This document shows, piece after piece, positions 1 to 9,423 of a stretch of 64,000 bases of DNA (position 1 is the stretch's first letter; each line of letters begins with the position of its first letter). The position numbers and the translations under genes are program-made. The stretch is from Agarophyton chilense (lineage: Eukaryota; Rhodophyta; Florideophyceae; Gracilariales; Gracilariaceae), in the NCBI GenBank assembly GCA_030374765.1, contig JARGXX010000132.1, forward strand, positions 332,501 to 396,500. The letters run 5' to 3'. The notes under the pieces were generated by a model that was not told the DNA's origin, made no database searches, and saw nothing but the letters and a program-made list of their open reading frames with translations.

Positions 1-814
1 GGGGGCTGCCTGGAACCAATCCATATCTGATGCATTTTGAGAGGGATACCCGACTTGAACTGAGAGGAGGCTTTGTACGCCTCGCAAGCTGTCTTCCATA
101 TGGGAGCATTCCCGACAGCAGACTCTCGTCGGTCCCATATATCAAACCTGTTAACGTCGACGAGGTAGAGGTCGTCAATGGTGAGGGAGCACGTCTCTGC
201 AGAACCCATGGCACAGAGAGAATACAATAGCTGAGGATGCGTCGCGTGGGGGGGTCGTACCTCTCTCGCCGATGAAAGAGCCAACTCAAGCAGGCCAGTT
301 CAGACGCAAAGAGTGGCGGGGTTAAGTATGATATCCTCACAAGCACAAAAGAGACCAGCAACATGGGCTGGTGACGACCCGAGATGAAACGTGTCGCGAG
401 AGGCAAGTCAAACCAGTGGCAGTGCGCAGAGCGATGCAAAACAATGGGGGCTCTGCATCCATGCGCGCGGGCACATGCGCGCGGACGCATGCGCGCCACA
501 CAAACGCTTCAGTTGTGCTGGAGCAAGTGTGCGGATTTCCGTTCACGAAGTGGCGGCGGAGCCTTCTCAGCTTGTCCGTCGCTTTCCCGCCCTCCCATTG
601 GTCGGGTCCATGTCTTTTCGATGGATATTTTCATTCCGTTCTTGTATTCATCACGCGCCGTGCTGGCCGATTGAGGTATAGTAGCCCAGGGGCTACTTGC
701 GTGGCCTGGAAGCCTGTGGCGTTCAACCGCGTGGTACTCGCTGTCGCAAACGGGGCATGGTTGCCACTACTGTGACCGAAATTAGAATAAAACACCCCTA
801 TGTTTTTCCATTTT
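1..814. other. Unassigned intergenic DNA
   Basis: I recognise no gene here. Short open frames occur on both strands (for example 371-775 plus), but they overlap one another, are rich in Arg, Ser and Cys, and match no family I know. A GC-rich stretch around 465-500 alternates gcgc and atgcgc. The left window edge may cut a longer feature. Confidence 0.4.
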
Positions 815-835
815 CTCGGTCAGTTTGGAGCTTGA

Positions 836-1010
836 TCCATTCATATTTAGCACCAAACTCCCAGTCACTATAAAACAGCCCGGAACCAAAGAACTCTTTC
901 TTTGTCCGACAACTATCAAACAGCAACTTACAGCTTCACTATCCACATGTTTAGCCTGCATCATTATTTTTGTCTCCACAGTTCTTAAACAATCACTTTC
1001 CAACTACATC
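836..1010. repeat. Dispersed repeat, copy 1 (partner at 32310-32490)
   Basis: About 145 bp of this block aligns by eye with 32338-32486 at roughly three quarters identity. Landmarks present in both are gtccgacaact and agcctgcatcattat. Both copies keep a short minus-strand frame reading T-K-I-M-M-Q-A followed by a G-S-L-V segment, so the repeat may derive from coding DNA. I do not recognise the parent gene. Confidence 0.6.
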
Positions 1011-1034
1011 TCCCTTATAATGATTGTCATCAGT

Positions 1035-1136
1035 ATGAGGGGGGGCCCCTTCGCGCCAAATCTCCCTACACGTCTGCCCCGTGGCATGAGGGGGGGCCCC
1101 TTCGCGCCAAATCTCCCTACACGTCTGACCCGTGGC
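1035..1136. repeat. 51-bp tandem duplication
   Basis: Two head-to-tail copies (1035-1085 and 1086-1136) are nearly identical. Each holds a G7CCCC run and ttcgcgccaaa, whose reverse strand reads TTTGGCGCGAA. That resembles the E2F/DP consensus TTTSGCGC, but no gene start is evident next to it. Confidence 0.75.
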
Positions 1137-1956
1137 ACGCAAATGCACTCCCACCCAATAATCATTACTAGATTGCCGTGCGCCGCCCAAGTGCCGACCA
1201 ATCAGAATACGTTATTACACCTCCGACCCTCAGGCTCCAAAACATATATGGTGCACTGATGAAAAACCGGGTCAGACAACTCGGCTCTTGACCCTAACCA
1301 CATAAAAACCTCCAAATTACAGGCATGGGCCACAGCACTCTATGATGACAAGAGACTGAGTGCTGTGATTCACAGCCCTGAAACCTAGGCAAGGCCGAGC
1401 TCGTGTGCAGGCCTCTATCGTAGTAACCCACTGAGTACCACGGATCTGGGAAAAGTCATGTGCTGCGTGGTACACTGATCGTTTGACAACGATTCAGTCA
1501 GAAAGTCTTGAGAATTTTCCAGACCTTATACCAGCAGACCTTTCTGTGCAGGGTCTAGGGCTGGCCGCCGTGTCGTACCACTGAAGGCTGGAAAGCGCTT
1601 GCTCTACTGCGTGTCAGGGAGTATTGCCGTGAGTAATAGCAAACCCATCCCAACAACCGGACGCGGGTTAAACGGCATACGGCGTGAAAACCGGCTGGGC
1701 ACACTTTGTCCGTCACTTTTCAACAGAAGTGTGTCGAGAGTCCCTGTGCTGCGCATGAGTTGCATTGGGTAATAAATAAGTCTTGCAGCTTTTTTTTTAA
1801 TTAAGACAGCTGCATGCAACCAGCCCAGGTGGGTGCAAAGCAACAAACTGCAACCAAAGATCAAACATTTTTCTTCACACGGTTTAGTTGTGTTTGTTTT
1901 TTATATTACATAAACTTTGTCGTAGATTCGAAGAGCTAGCACAAGCTCAAAATAAA
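1137..1956. other. Unassigned stretch before the Helitron remnant
   Basis: I see no convincing coding region, RNA gene or repeat. A short T/A run lies near 1790-1800. The stretch may include the 5' part of the Helitron whose coding remnants follow, but I could not identify a terminus. Confidence 0.35.
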
Positions 1957-2316
1957 ATGAATAAAGAAGAAGAAGAGAAACAAAACTATAGAGGCGTGAG
2001 ATGGAGACGAAGAGGCGCGACAATCGCAGGAGTGGAAGGATCCGAAAGAGTAACGGTTACTGTCGAAGATGCTCCAGATGAAGTACAAGTAAACGAAACT
2101 GGTCAGCATGTGCAAGATCCAGTCGTCGTCGCGGATTTGAACGAAGATGAAATCATTACAGCTCCAATCATCGGTGGATCACTTCCAAGTACCACGAGAA
2201 CCACTGAAAACCATCCTCGGGCTAATGTCGAAGAAGAGATGCCTGCTCCGATGGAAGTTGAAGAAGATGAAATCACTCCAGCTCCCGCACCATCCGCTGA
2301 GTCAGAGCTTCAGTAG
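1957..2316 (+). pseudogene. Acidic N-terminal frame of a Helitron-like element
   Basis: A 119-codon frame starting at MNKEEEEKQ (an in-frame upstream extension to 1888 looks spurious). The protein is basic first (YRGVRWRRRG) and then strongly acidic. It contains two related segments, DEIITAPI and DEITPAPA, which is a small internal duplication. It lies 71 bp upstream of a frame with Helitron zinc-finger features, so I infer it belongs to the same element. No domain is recognisable. It could also be a short independent frame with no function. Confidence 0.4.
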
Positions 2317-2387
2317 GTTCCTACTTTTGCTATTCATTCATTCATTCAGAAGAACAACAATCGCTCCAAGGGCTTGATTCGACCGTC

Positions 2388-2993
2388 ATGCTGTTTGCCG
2401 GACGTCCAGATCGTGGATTGTATCGCGTTTACTACGCATGGGATTCCGATGCTGCTCAAGCATGGATTGATCCAGCCACTCGTGCAAACATTCCTGAGTT
2501 TGAGACGTTTTCCACCGTAGGAACCCGCAGATGCAGAAGATGCGGTGAGTTTTCACACACCTATGGTTCGTGTCCGTACGAAGACTGGACGTTACGAATT
2601 CATAGTTGCAAGTGGTGTGGGTGTGTGCTTTTAGAAAAAGAGGTACATGGAGTCTGTTGTGGCATGAAACGAAATTCAGGATGGGGGGTCACATTTCCTA
2701 GACGCCATACCAATGAAGAAATACAAAGCATATACCGTTCAAGAGCATTCCACTCGAACTCCTTAAACTTGAATACGCTTTTTGCCACCACTCAAGCGTT
2801 TATGGACATGTCCTATGTCACAGGATGTGGCCCTTCGTTTTTCAGACTAGAAGGAACTGCAGCACTCGCTCTCCCGGCACACAGACAGAGCAGCACGCGG
2901 TATAGTTTTGTTTGGGGCGCAGGGCCTCCTTCTCTGAATCCTGCTCACTATACACGAGCAAGTAATCGAGTCACAAGTGCTGCATCGCATTGA
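2388..2993 (+). pseudogene. Helitron Rep/helicase, N-terminal fragment
   Basis: The 201-residue frame has Cys-rich clusters typical of the N-terminus of Helitron replication proteins: a CRRCG pair near residue 49, then CKWCGCVLLEKE...CC near residues 75-93, matching the C-x2-C-A-L-x3-E...CC-G pattern of the family. Further on, GPSFFRLEGT resembles the F-x-[I/L]-x-G segment that precedes the Rep domain. The HUH rolling-circle nuclease and most of the SF1 helicase are absent, and the next fragment (2977-3309) is already the extreme helicase C-terminus, so a large internal deletion has removed the catalytic core. This is a non-autonomous remnant. Confidence 0.65.
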
Positions 2994-3309
2994 TTTTGAG
3001 TTTTCCTTTGCAGACATTCCTATGATTCGAAGACAGTTCCCCATTCGACTTGCATTTGCAGCAACAGTTCACAAAGGACAGGGCAAAACTCTGAACGGTT
3101 TAGTTGTTGATGTGCGATCAAATTTCTTCTGTGCAGGTCAGCTGTATGTGACGCTGTCACGAGTGCGAAGGAACGAGCATGTGTTGTTACTGCACGACTC
3201 TAGCCTTACGCCTGACTATCCACAGACGATACATCCGATGCCAGTTCCACTAATCAATCCAGTGCTTCCTAAGGCTATAGAGTTTTGCAATCCTCACCCC
3301 ACTACGTAG
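2977..3309 (+). pseudogene. Helitron (PIF1-type) helicase, C-terminal fragment
   Basis: The fragment carries the last SF1 helicase motifs as seen in Helitron and Pif1 proteins: FPIRLAFAATVHKGQGKTL (motif V-like, with HKGQG where Q-G-x-T-L is usual) and GQLYVTLSRVRR (motif VI, Y-V-x-L-S-R-V). The frame overlaps the end of the upstream Rep fragment by 17 bp in another phase, as expected after an internal deletion. No Walker A or B motif remains, so it cannot be an active helicase. The family call is firm; assignment to Helitron rather than a host Pif1 rests on the neighbouring zinc-finger fragment. Confidence 0.75.
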
Positions 3310-3501
3310 ATATGCATCAGTGCTCAAACACTCAGCCAAAAAAAATGTTATGCTTTTCTATTTGTTTGCGTGTAAACCTGTTTTGATCTTCAAACTTTTT
3401 CCCATTCCGGATTAGAGACGCACGGAGCCATAAAAAGCCAAATCACCAAGATAGTTTGAACCCAATGCATTCTGGTGCTACAAAGAGATATCCGGCGCCA
3501 C

Positions 3502-3741
3502 TGTGCGTGCCGCGGCCGCTGCTCAGGCGCGCAGCGCCTCTAGCGGCTGTCAAGTTGCAAAGTCCGTCACTTGAAATCTACACTGCAAGTTATAGTATTG
3601 GCGGCAGTTCAAACGGAAATATGTGCGTGCCGCGGCCGCTGCTAAGGCGCGCAGCGCCGCTAGCGGCAGTCAAGTTGCTAAGTCCGTGCCTGTACGTCGA
3701 CACTGCAAGTTACAGTTTCGGAGGCAGTTTGAACGGCATAA
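3502..3741. repeat. 120-bp tandem duplication with GC-rich hairpins
   Basis: Two copies (3502-3621 and 3622-3741) start with gtgcgtgccgcggccgctgct. Each contains a perfect short hairpin with loop GCA (AGGCGC-GCA-GCGCCT at 3525-3539, and its counterpart near 3645-3659). They follow the Helitron helicase remnant, where Helitron 3' ends with subterminal hairpins are expected. I did not find an unambiguous CTRR terminus. Confidence 0.7.
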
Positions 3742-4051
3742 TATGCTACAACTGCCCCATTGCTTTTAAAATAAAATGTCCTTAACCAAGCTCAGCATAC
3801 ATTTCAGAGCTTTTTTCACGATATATCTTTAATATATCGTGCAACAGCTAATGCTAAACGGCACAGTGCTCCTAGTAGCCGATAACCTGCTATGATCCAT
3901 CACTGTACGTCGACACTGTCAATAATAGAATCTTCAGCGAGTTTGGCCTTATATCTCTGCAAAAGGCTACGCTTAGAGCTACAAACTCTACTAAAAGCTC
4001 AAGCATAGTATAATAAGCTTCATAGAAACGAAATAGTCGAGCAGAACGACC

Positions 4052-4085
4052 GCGGCGCGCAGCGCCGCCTGCGGCCGAAGGCCGC
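4052..4085. repeat. Pair of perfect GC hairpins
   Basis: Hairpin 1 is GCGGCGC-GCA-GCGCCGC at 4052-4068; hairpin 2 is GCGGCC-GAA-GGCCGC at 4071-4085, followed by TTTTT. The first uses the same GCA loop and core as the two hairpins in the tandem repeat at 3502-3741. Possible roles are a Helitron 3' terminus or a transcription terminator; neither is proven. Confidence 0.65.
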
Positions 4086-4094
4086 TTTTTCTTG

Positions 4095-4195
4095 TCAGCC
4101 ATCATAATCATTATCAACACTGATTCAAATACCGTTTTCATTGTCAATCGATTTATCAACTATTTGTTCACAATATCATCTATCAAATTTGCTCA
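4095..4195. repeat. Dispersed repeat, copy 1 (partner at 32530-32630)
   Basis: The block reading through cgatttatcaacta aligns with 32530-32630 over about 95 bp, with scattered mismatches. In the second copy it follows an (ATC)n microsatellite; here the same position reads catcataatcattatcaac, a degenerate version. The element type is unknown. Confidence 0.6.
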
Positions 4196-4800
4196 TAATT
4201 CCGGAATTTATGTGTTCGGTTTGAAGAAGGTTTTTATAAGAAGTGTTTTGGAATTTATTGAGACGTTTTTTTTCATTTCCATTCTTTCGATTTAGGATAG
4301 CCGAGAAGTGGTTTTGAAGTTTGTCAAGTGGAATATTTACTGGGCTTTTCGTTTCTGGTAATGTTCTGTCGATCACCTTTGGCTACTTCGTTTCGGTCAT
4401 TGCTCGTAGTCGGAGATGACACAGATGATACCTTTCAAAAGTTCATAAAGGAAAGAGTGGCGCAGTAATAAGTAAGTTTTTACAACAACATGTTGGTATT
4501 TTGTATAACATGTTCTAACCAATTTGTTCTTACATACACCAGAAAGGTCGCAATCATTTTCCGAATACTGATCTGTTTTTGAAGCCGAGCACGTACTAGA
4601 TACCAAATGCGATAGAAATATCGATCGGGATATCAATTACATGCGCGTGCCGAGCGTTATCGAACACGAAGCAATTAAAACTGACGAAAGCTTAAGCAAA
4701 GAAAGCACGCAACGCATCAAAAGCACCGGAGGTCTTTTAATTATTATGAATACGCCTTTCATTTCTCGTTTTCCCTCCAAAGAAGTTTTCTCCGAGCGAC
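4196..4800. other. AT-rich unassigned stretch left of Gyp-A
   Basis: No gene is recognisable. An open frame from 4641 (MRVPSVIEHE) runs up to the Gyp-A insertion point, but joining it across the element in frame gives no recognisable protein. Confidence 0.35.
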
Positions 4801-4805
4801 GTGTA
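4801..4805. repeat. Target-site duplication GTGTA (left) of Gyp-A
   Basis: GTGTA directly precedes the TGTCGT start of the left LTR and is repeated at 16111-16115 directly after the ACGACA end of the right LTR. A 5-bp duplication is typical of Ty3/Gypsy integrases. Confidence 0.9.
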
Positions 4806-5413
4806 TGTCGTACAATCACCTCTGAGGTATGCTACTGTCTTGTCTCGGGAGCGTGGTGACGCTCAACTTTAGAAGGTAGACGTAATAAACCTCGATCGTA
4901 ATAAGGCACCGTGAAAACCGGAAGGGGCAAACGGCGGGGCAACTAGCCTATACCGTGTAGGTGAACGATGGTAGGCGTCGACGCGCGGGAAACCTATGTG
5001 GTAGTTGAGAAACGATGAACCAAAAGGTATAGTCGTGACCCAAGTGGTGCCTGCCTTTATCAGATTAGGATGGGGGAGGTGCAGTTCCCTATATGCAGAG
5101 GACTGCACTCTCCAGATCACCCGAGATGTGCCAGCAAGGCACGGTCTCTGACCTTGTGTCAGAGACCTGGCCAGCACTGGCTACAGTACCAGGTGGCCAC
5201 TCCACTACTGTACTAAAATAATTATAATTACAATTACAATTAATAACAATTACTCAACCAGAAGGTACATGTCAACACTACACGTGGCTAACAACACCTA
5301 GATGGTAGCTCGCCCAGGGCTGCATGGCCGATGATCCCTCGCATCTATCACCTATAAGGTCAGTGTAGTATATCGACAACCTCAAAGGTCAGCCCTTCTG
5401 CCACTATACGACA
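4806..5413 (-). repeat. Gyp-A 3' LTR
   Basis: 608 bp, starting TGTCGTACAATCACC and ending ACTATACGACA. It matches 15503-16110 along its whole length. Relative to pol this is the downstream LTR. It contains three ACC-N5-GGT motifs (5296-5306, 5350-5360, 5379-5389). Confidence 0.93.
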
Positions 5414-5429
5414 GACCCCCTTCCTCCCC
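5414..5429 (-). other. Gyp-A polypurine tract
   Basis: On the minus strand GGGGAGGAAGGGGGTC lies immediately 5' of the TGTCGT LTR start, the position of the plus-strand DNA synthesis primer in LTR-retrotransposons. Confidence 0.8.
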
Positions 5430-6509
5430 GTGTGAGACGCCCCGCCCCGTCTCTCCTTTCATCAAACCATAGAGGCGTAGGGAGCGACAGCGGCGCGGGC
5501 ATCGGAGTGGTGTCTGTCGGCGGCTGCTCACGGTGCGCGACGCGCGATCCCTTGAGGTTCAGAACTCGGCGCCAGTGTCGGTTGGGGAGGGCGAGCGACG
5601 AAGGCGTCGCACGAATTGAGCGACAACCATTCAGGTAGGGACTGTCATGAGGGCGATTCAGTGTCTATAGCGCGCTCGCGGACATCTTTTCGGTAGTGGC
5701 CCTGCTTGCTTGCGATTCTGCTTCCGCATGGCCCACTGTTTAACCACGTTGGTATCGCACCTTTCCCGGTTGCTCAAACTTCACTTCCCGCCTAGGTCCC
5801 TGCGCGCGTCGTACCGCCTGGTCGTTCCCACAGCTCGACAACCCTTCAGGTATTGCTGCCCTTAATTGGCGGCGTCGCGACCTTAATCGTGCTGTCCGGC
5901 TTTCCCTGAAGGTTTCCTGGCTTCTCGACCTTTCAGGTTTCGTCTACCTTTTGAGGATTGATTCGTGGCGCCTGTGGGGCCTGAGCCTGATTCGATACAA
6001 CCATTGAGGTGTTGGCCTGGGTCCGTGGTGGAAGCTTCCGGTTGTGAGACGTCATTGGTGTTGAGCGGCCCCGTCGGTAATTGCGCGACCTTTTTCCGGT
6101 TTTGCATTCCGGTTTACCTTCAAGGCGATGGCAGGATCGCGCCACCTCCACGCACGCGTTCGAACCCATTCGGTGCCACGTCGATGCACCTCGCGCCGCA
6201 TCGTCGATTCGTCACCGATACCTCGAAGGGGTGGGTCGTCCCCACGAGCAGCACCAGCGGTCGAGAGACGTGAGATGCCGTTGACCATTGAGGTTGAAGA
6301 AGTCGGAGATTCCGAGGGGATCGATATCCCTGCAGTTATGCCTTTAAGGTCCGATTGGACCCGCTCCTCGGTACCTCAAAGGTCTGGAACCGCTCGCGAC
6401 CGTACGCTGGCAACTGTTGCACCTGTAAGGTCAATGTCGGTACTACTGGAAAGGTTGGATACGTTGGCCGTCTCCTCAGAACGCACCGAGGAGGCGCCGC
6501 TTCAGAAGG
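5430..6509. other. Gyp-A leader between polypurine tract and antisense frame
   Basis: About 1.1 kb with no continuous frame; the sister elements Gyp-B and Gyp-C have only 25-80 bp here. It holds many copies of the inverted motif ACC-N5-GGT (5626-5636, 5841-5851, 5928-5938, 6000-6010, 6284-6294). The frame at 6128-6517 (129 codons, low complexity) is probably non-coding. Confidence 0.5.
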
Positions 6510-8609
6510 ATGAATAACCGCTGGTGTTCACCGTGGCGGTGGAGGTCGAATCATCACCTTGTTCGTCGGGTCGAGCTACAGCCTTCCCAACCATGTCAGG
6601 TAGCGGCCCATCGCGTGGCCGTGGACGCAGTGGTATTACCAAGAGTGACTCGCTCGACTTCTCCAACGCCTACCAACATTGGTTTTCGCAGCGTGCCTGT
6701 CCCTGCGACACAGTTCTCCCGTGGGACTCCGGCTGACCCATACCAACGCAGTGGTGGACTTCCTCCGATAACACAAACCAATTGGGCTCACAATCTCACG
6801 TTAGGTGCGGCGAACCGAACGACGAGTCAGTATGGACCTTTTGGTAATACCTTCGACTAGGTGACGCACAGTGACCTGTTGAAGCACGATTGGCCTGTGG
6901 CGGTAGGGATTTCGTCATTGCCGGCAGCTCTCACTAGACCACAATTGGATACCTACTTGGGTTTGTCCGGTTGGGACTGCGAGCGCCTTCGCTCCGTTCC
7001 ATTTCTCTTGAAGAAAAGGGACCAAGAGTCTCAACCTCGTCAGGGTCGAATGGAATGTTACCAGAGTCGGCAGCGTCATGCACCTTTGAGGTATTTCATC
7101 CCGCCGATGTATCTTAGCGACTTGCCGTATGTGTGCATCGAACCGGAGCTGGATTATTACCGTGGATTGGTGGTGCAAGTGTGCCAGTACCCGTCTATTC
7201 CGGAAACTTACCTTCCGGTTTCACCTGACTTGGTTTCCCTGAATCGGCCTTTCACCATTATCCATTGGGCTGACCGTAGTAGGTGGAGCGAGGATGCAGC
7301 GACGGAGAGTCGCGTTAGCACTCGCAACTCTTACACTCGCGTTATTCATATGTTTCATAACTTCGAGTACTTCTCACAACCTACGAAGGGTAGACGCGAT
7401 TGGTACGTGCTTCGAACAGAGTGGTGGGAGTTCTATGAGGTTCCGTTATCGCTGAGCGTGCCCACTCCGCCGGTTTTGGCGTACTTCGGGGGTCAGATTT
7501 CCAGGAACCTAGAGCGGTATTACCTGATTTGGTCGATTGCCCTCTCGGAGTAGACCGTGTTGGTTGCCATCCTGGCTCTGGAGGCCGCCTGCTACAGTAT
7601 CGATTGGGATTGTCGCAATCCCGACTCTGACATATACTGAGATCGTGTTCAACCTGTAGGTCGCATTTTCTTCATACCTCCGAGGGTTATCCAGGATATT
7701 TTCCGATTTGATTACTAGAACATCGTTGAGGGGACCGATAATATCGTGAAGGATTTGGACTCGTATCTCGAGCAGAGCAAGAATTACCATTGGGATTCCC
7801 ATCAAGGTTGAGAGGCTTTCGATCCCACAACTTGGGAGATTGTGCCTCGCCACGCCCAATATTATCCCGGGAAGCCTCCTGTTTATGGAGCTCCCACGAG
7901 CCACGAACCTTATCAGGGTAGTGTGGACACACCGGTTGGTCATTATGCTGGTCCCTTCCCGTCCGAGCCGTTACCTCAAGGTCGTAAGTTCCTTATCTCT
8001 ACGGGTGTGACTCCAACTCAACCGAGCTCCTCGCGGGTTGCTGGTCCGGTTCGACCTCTGTTCGCGGGTATTGCTCGTCCTCCGCCTCAACCTACGATGG
8101 ATTCTCCGGCCGTGGTCGGTTTGCTGGGTCGAATTCGCCAGGCTTGCGTCACCAACTTTCAGAGGGATGGGCCTACCTCCGTGTTTGCTGCATTAACGCT
8201 CCTTGAAGGTTTGCTGCCGCGCTATGCGCAATACATGAATGCGCTGAACCAACTTGTTGAGTTCCGGAATCAGTTCCAGTTGGAAATGTACCAACTGGCC
8301 ACCCGTCAGGATGCCAATCTGGCAATCGTTTCTGCTGCTGCACCATCTGATCCTTTAACGGATCCCCTTCTAGGTGCTAACTTGAACCCTGCGGTTTTGC
8401 AACCCGCTCCGGCGGTTCCTTTCGTTCATCCTCTTTTGGTTTCGACTCCTCTCCCCAGTGGCGGTGCTACCGCTCCTTTACTACCTCCTAGGTCGATGGC
8501 TCCTAGCATTTCTGCAAGTTTTCCTCCGTGGGTAGTCAATAACACGGGTCCTCCTGATCCCACTGCTCCAGAACCGACAGGTCCTTCTAATCCCGGATTC
8601 GGGGGCTAG
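6510..8609 (+). pseudogene. Gyp-A antisense ORF (aORF family), broken
   Basis: One frame spans 2.1 kb on the strand opposite to pol, broken by five stops (6858, 7551, 7638, 7716, 7809) but with no frameshift. Similarity to the aORFs of Gyp-B and Gyp-C can be followed along it: GFRSVPVP (GFRSVPLP in Gyp-B), a P-T-P-P-x3-Y-F-G stretch near 7465-7495 followed by R-Y-Y, then GRIFFIPPR near 7655 (FRIWYIPPM in Gyp-C) and a D-x2-N-x2-D-L segment. The C-terminal 255 residues are rich in Pro, Ala and Gln. No transmembrane segment, signal peptide or known domain is visible. The frame does not overlap gag-pol, so it is not a mirror image of a sense gene. Its function is unknown. Confidence 0.7.
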
Positions 8610-8844
8610 ACTTTCTGTCGCTTCACCTTTGATGTTCTTGTGGCGGCTGCCAGCCACCTGACTTCGTTTATGTTTCCTTTTTAAAGTAAATTGTTGTCTT
8701 TTCTTGTGTCTTCTACTGTTATATTCGGTTGTTCTTTCGTGTCCTTCCTTGTAGGTAATCTGACACGCATATGCGTCCACCTTCTGTGGAAGACGACGTA
8801 TTTTCTCCGCCTTGCTTAGGCCTGAGTACCACTAAGGTCTAAGG
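8610..8844. other. Gyp-A linker between convergent aORF and pol
   Basis: A pyrimidine-rich stretch on the plus strand (purine-rich in the pol sense) separates the two tail-to-tail coding blocks. The same position is purine-rich in Gyp-B and Gyp-C. Confidence 0.5.
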
Positions 8845-9423
8845 TTAGCCGTGTGCAGGCATCTGCTCCTTGCGAAGTCGCCAATACCTGATACGGAAGT
8901 GTGGGGGTATTGCGGCTGGGGGTTCGAGGGTGTCCCCTTCTGGCCCCTAGCCGTACCACCTTACGGTGTACTTCAGACCATTGTAGGCTCGCGTGTAACG
9001 CACCAGACGGTCAACGGGAAATTCCTCTGAGGTTTGGTCCTGATCATTCGGGGGAACACTACCTCGAGGGTTCATATGTTTTGATTTGGGAGCTTCGTGT
9101 GTGGGAGCCGGGTCGGGAGCTCCCGCTGTTACCGTTTGAGGTTCAATTTCCGTCCCTGTTAGAGGGTTGTAATCCAGATCATCCCGTTGAAGGTCATCGT
9201 TAACCTCAATTGGGGTGGGGTTCTCCAAGGGTCGAGTGCGCAGAGCTACCGCTCTGGGCTCTCGAGCTGAAGTGCCTGCCTCATTGCGATGGTGAACCAT
9301 TTCAGGTGCTACCGTAGTACGGTCAATTGATATCGTATTCGGTATTCCATCTTGTTCAACCGTAACGGTGTGGTCTGATGCGTTAAATACCTTATAAGGT
9401 CCCACTGATTTGGGTTGAAGCTT
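8845..9423 (-). pseudogene. Gyp-A pol C-terminus with chromodomain
   Basis: This continues the integrase frame after a stop at 9424. It begins with the G-P-Y-K-V barrel segment typical of integrase C-termini and reaches a chromodomain: FPVDRLVRYT...LKYTVRWYG, a TAG at 8947-8949, then GPEGDTLEP...IPPHF in the same frame. Chromodomains in this position bind modified histones and steer integration in chromoviruses. The stop falls inside the fold, so the copy is dead. Confidence 0.8.

Noticed and set aside
836-1010. A cyclin-box fragment in the minus-strand peptide shared with 32310-32490
   Set aside because: The resemblance (F-x-x-P-S-x-I-x-A-x-S-L) is too short and one copy lacks half of it.
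4823-5413. Gyp-A LTR starting at TGAGGTATGC (4823)
   Set aside because: The similarity to the other LTR extends 17 bp further left to TGTCGT (4806), and only that start gives a matching 5-bp target duplication.
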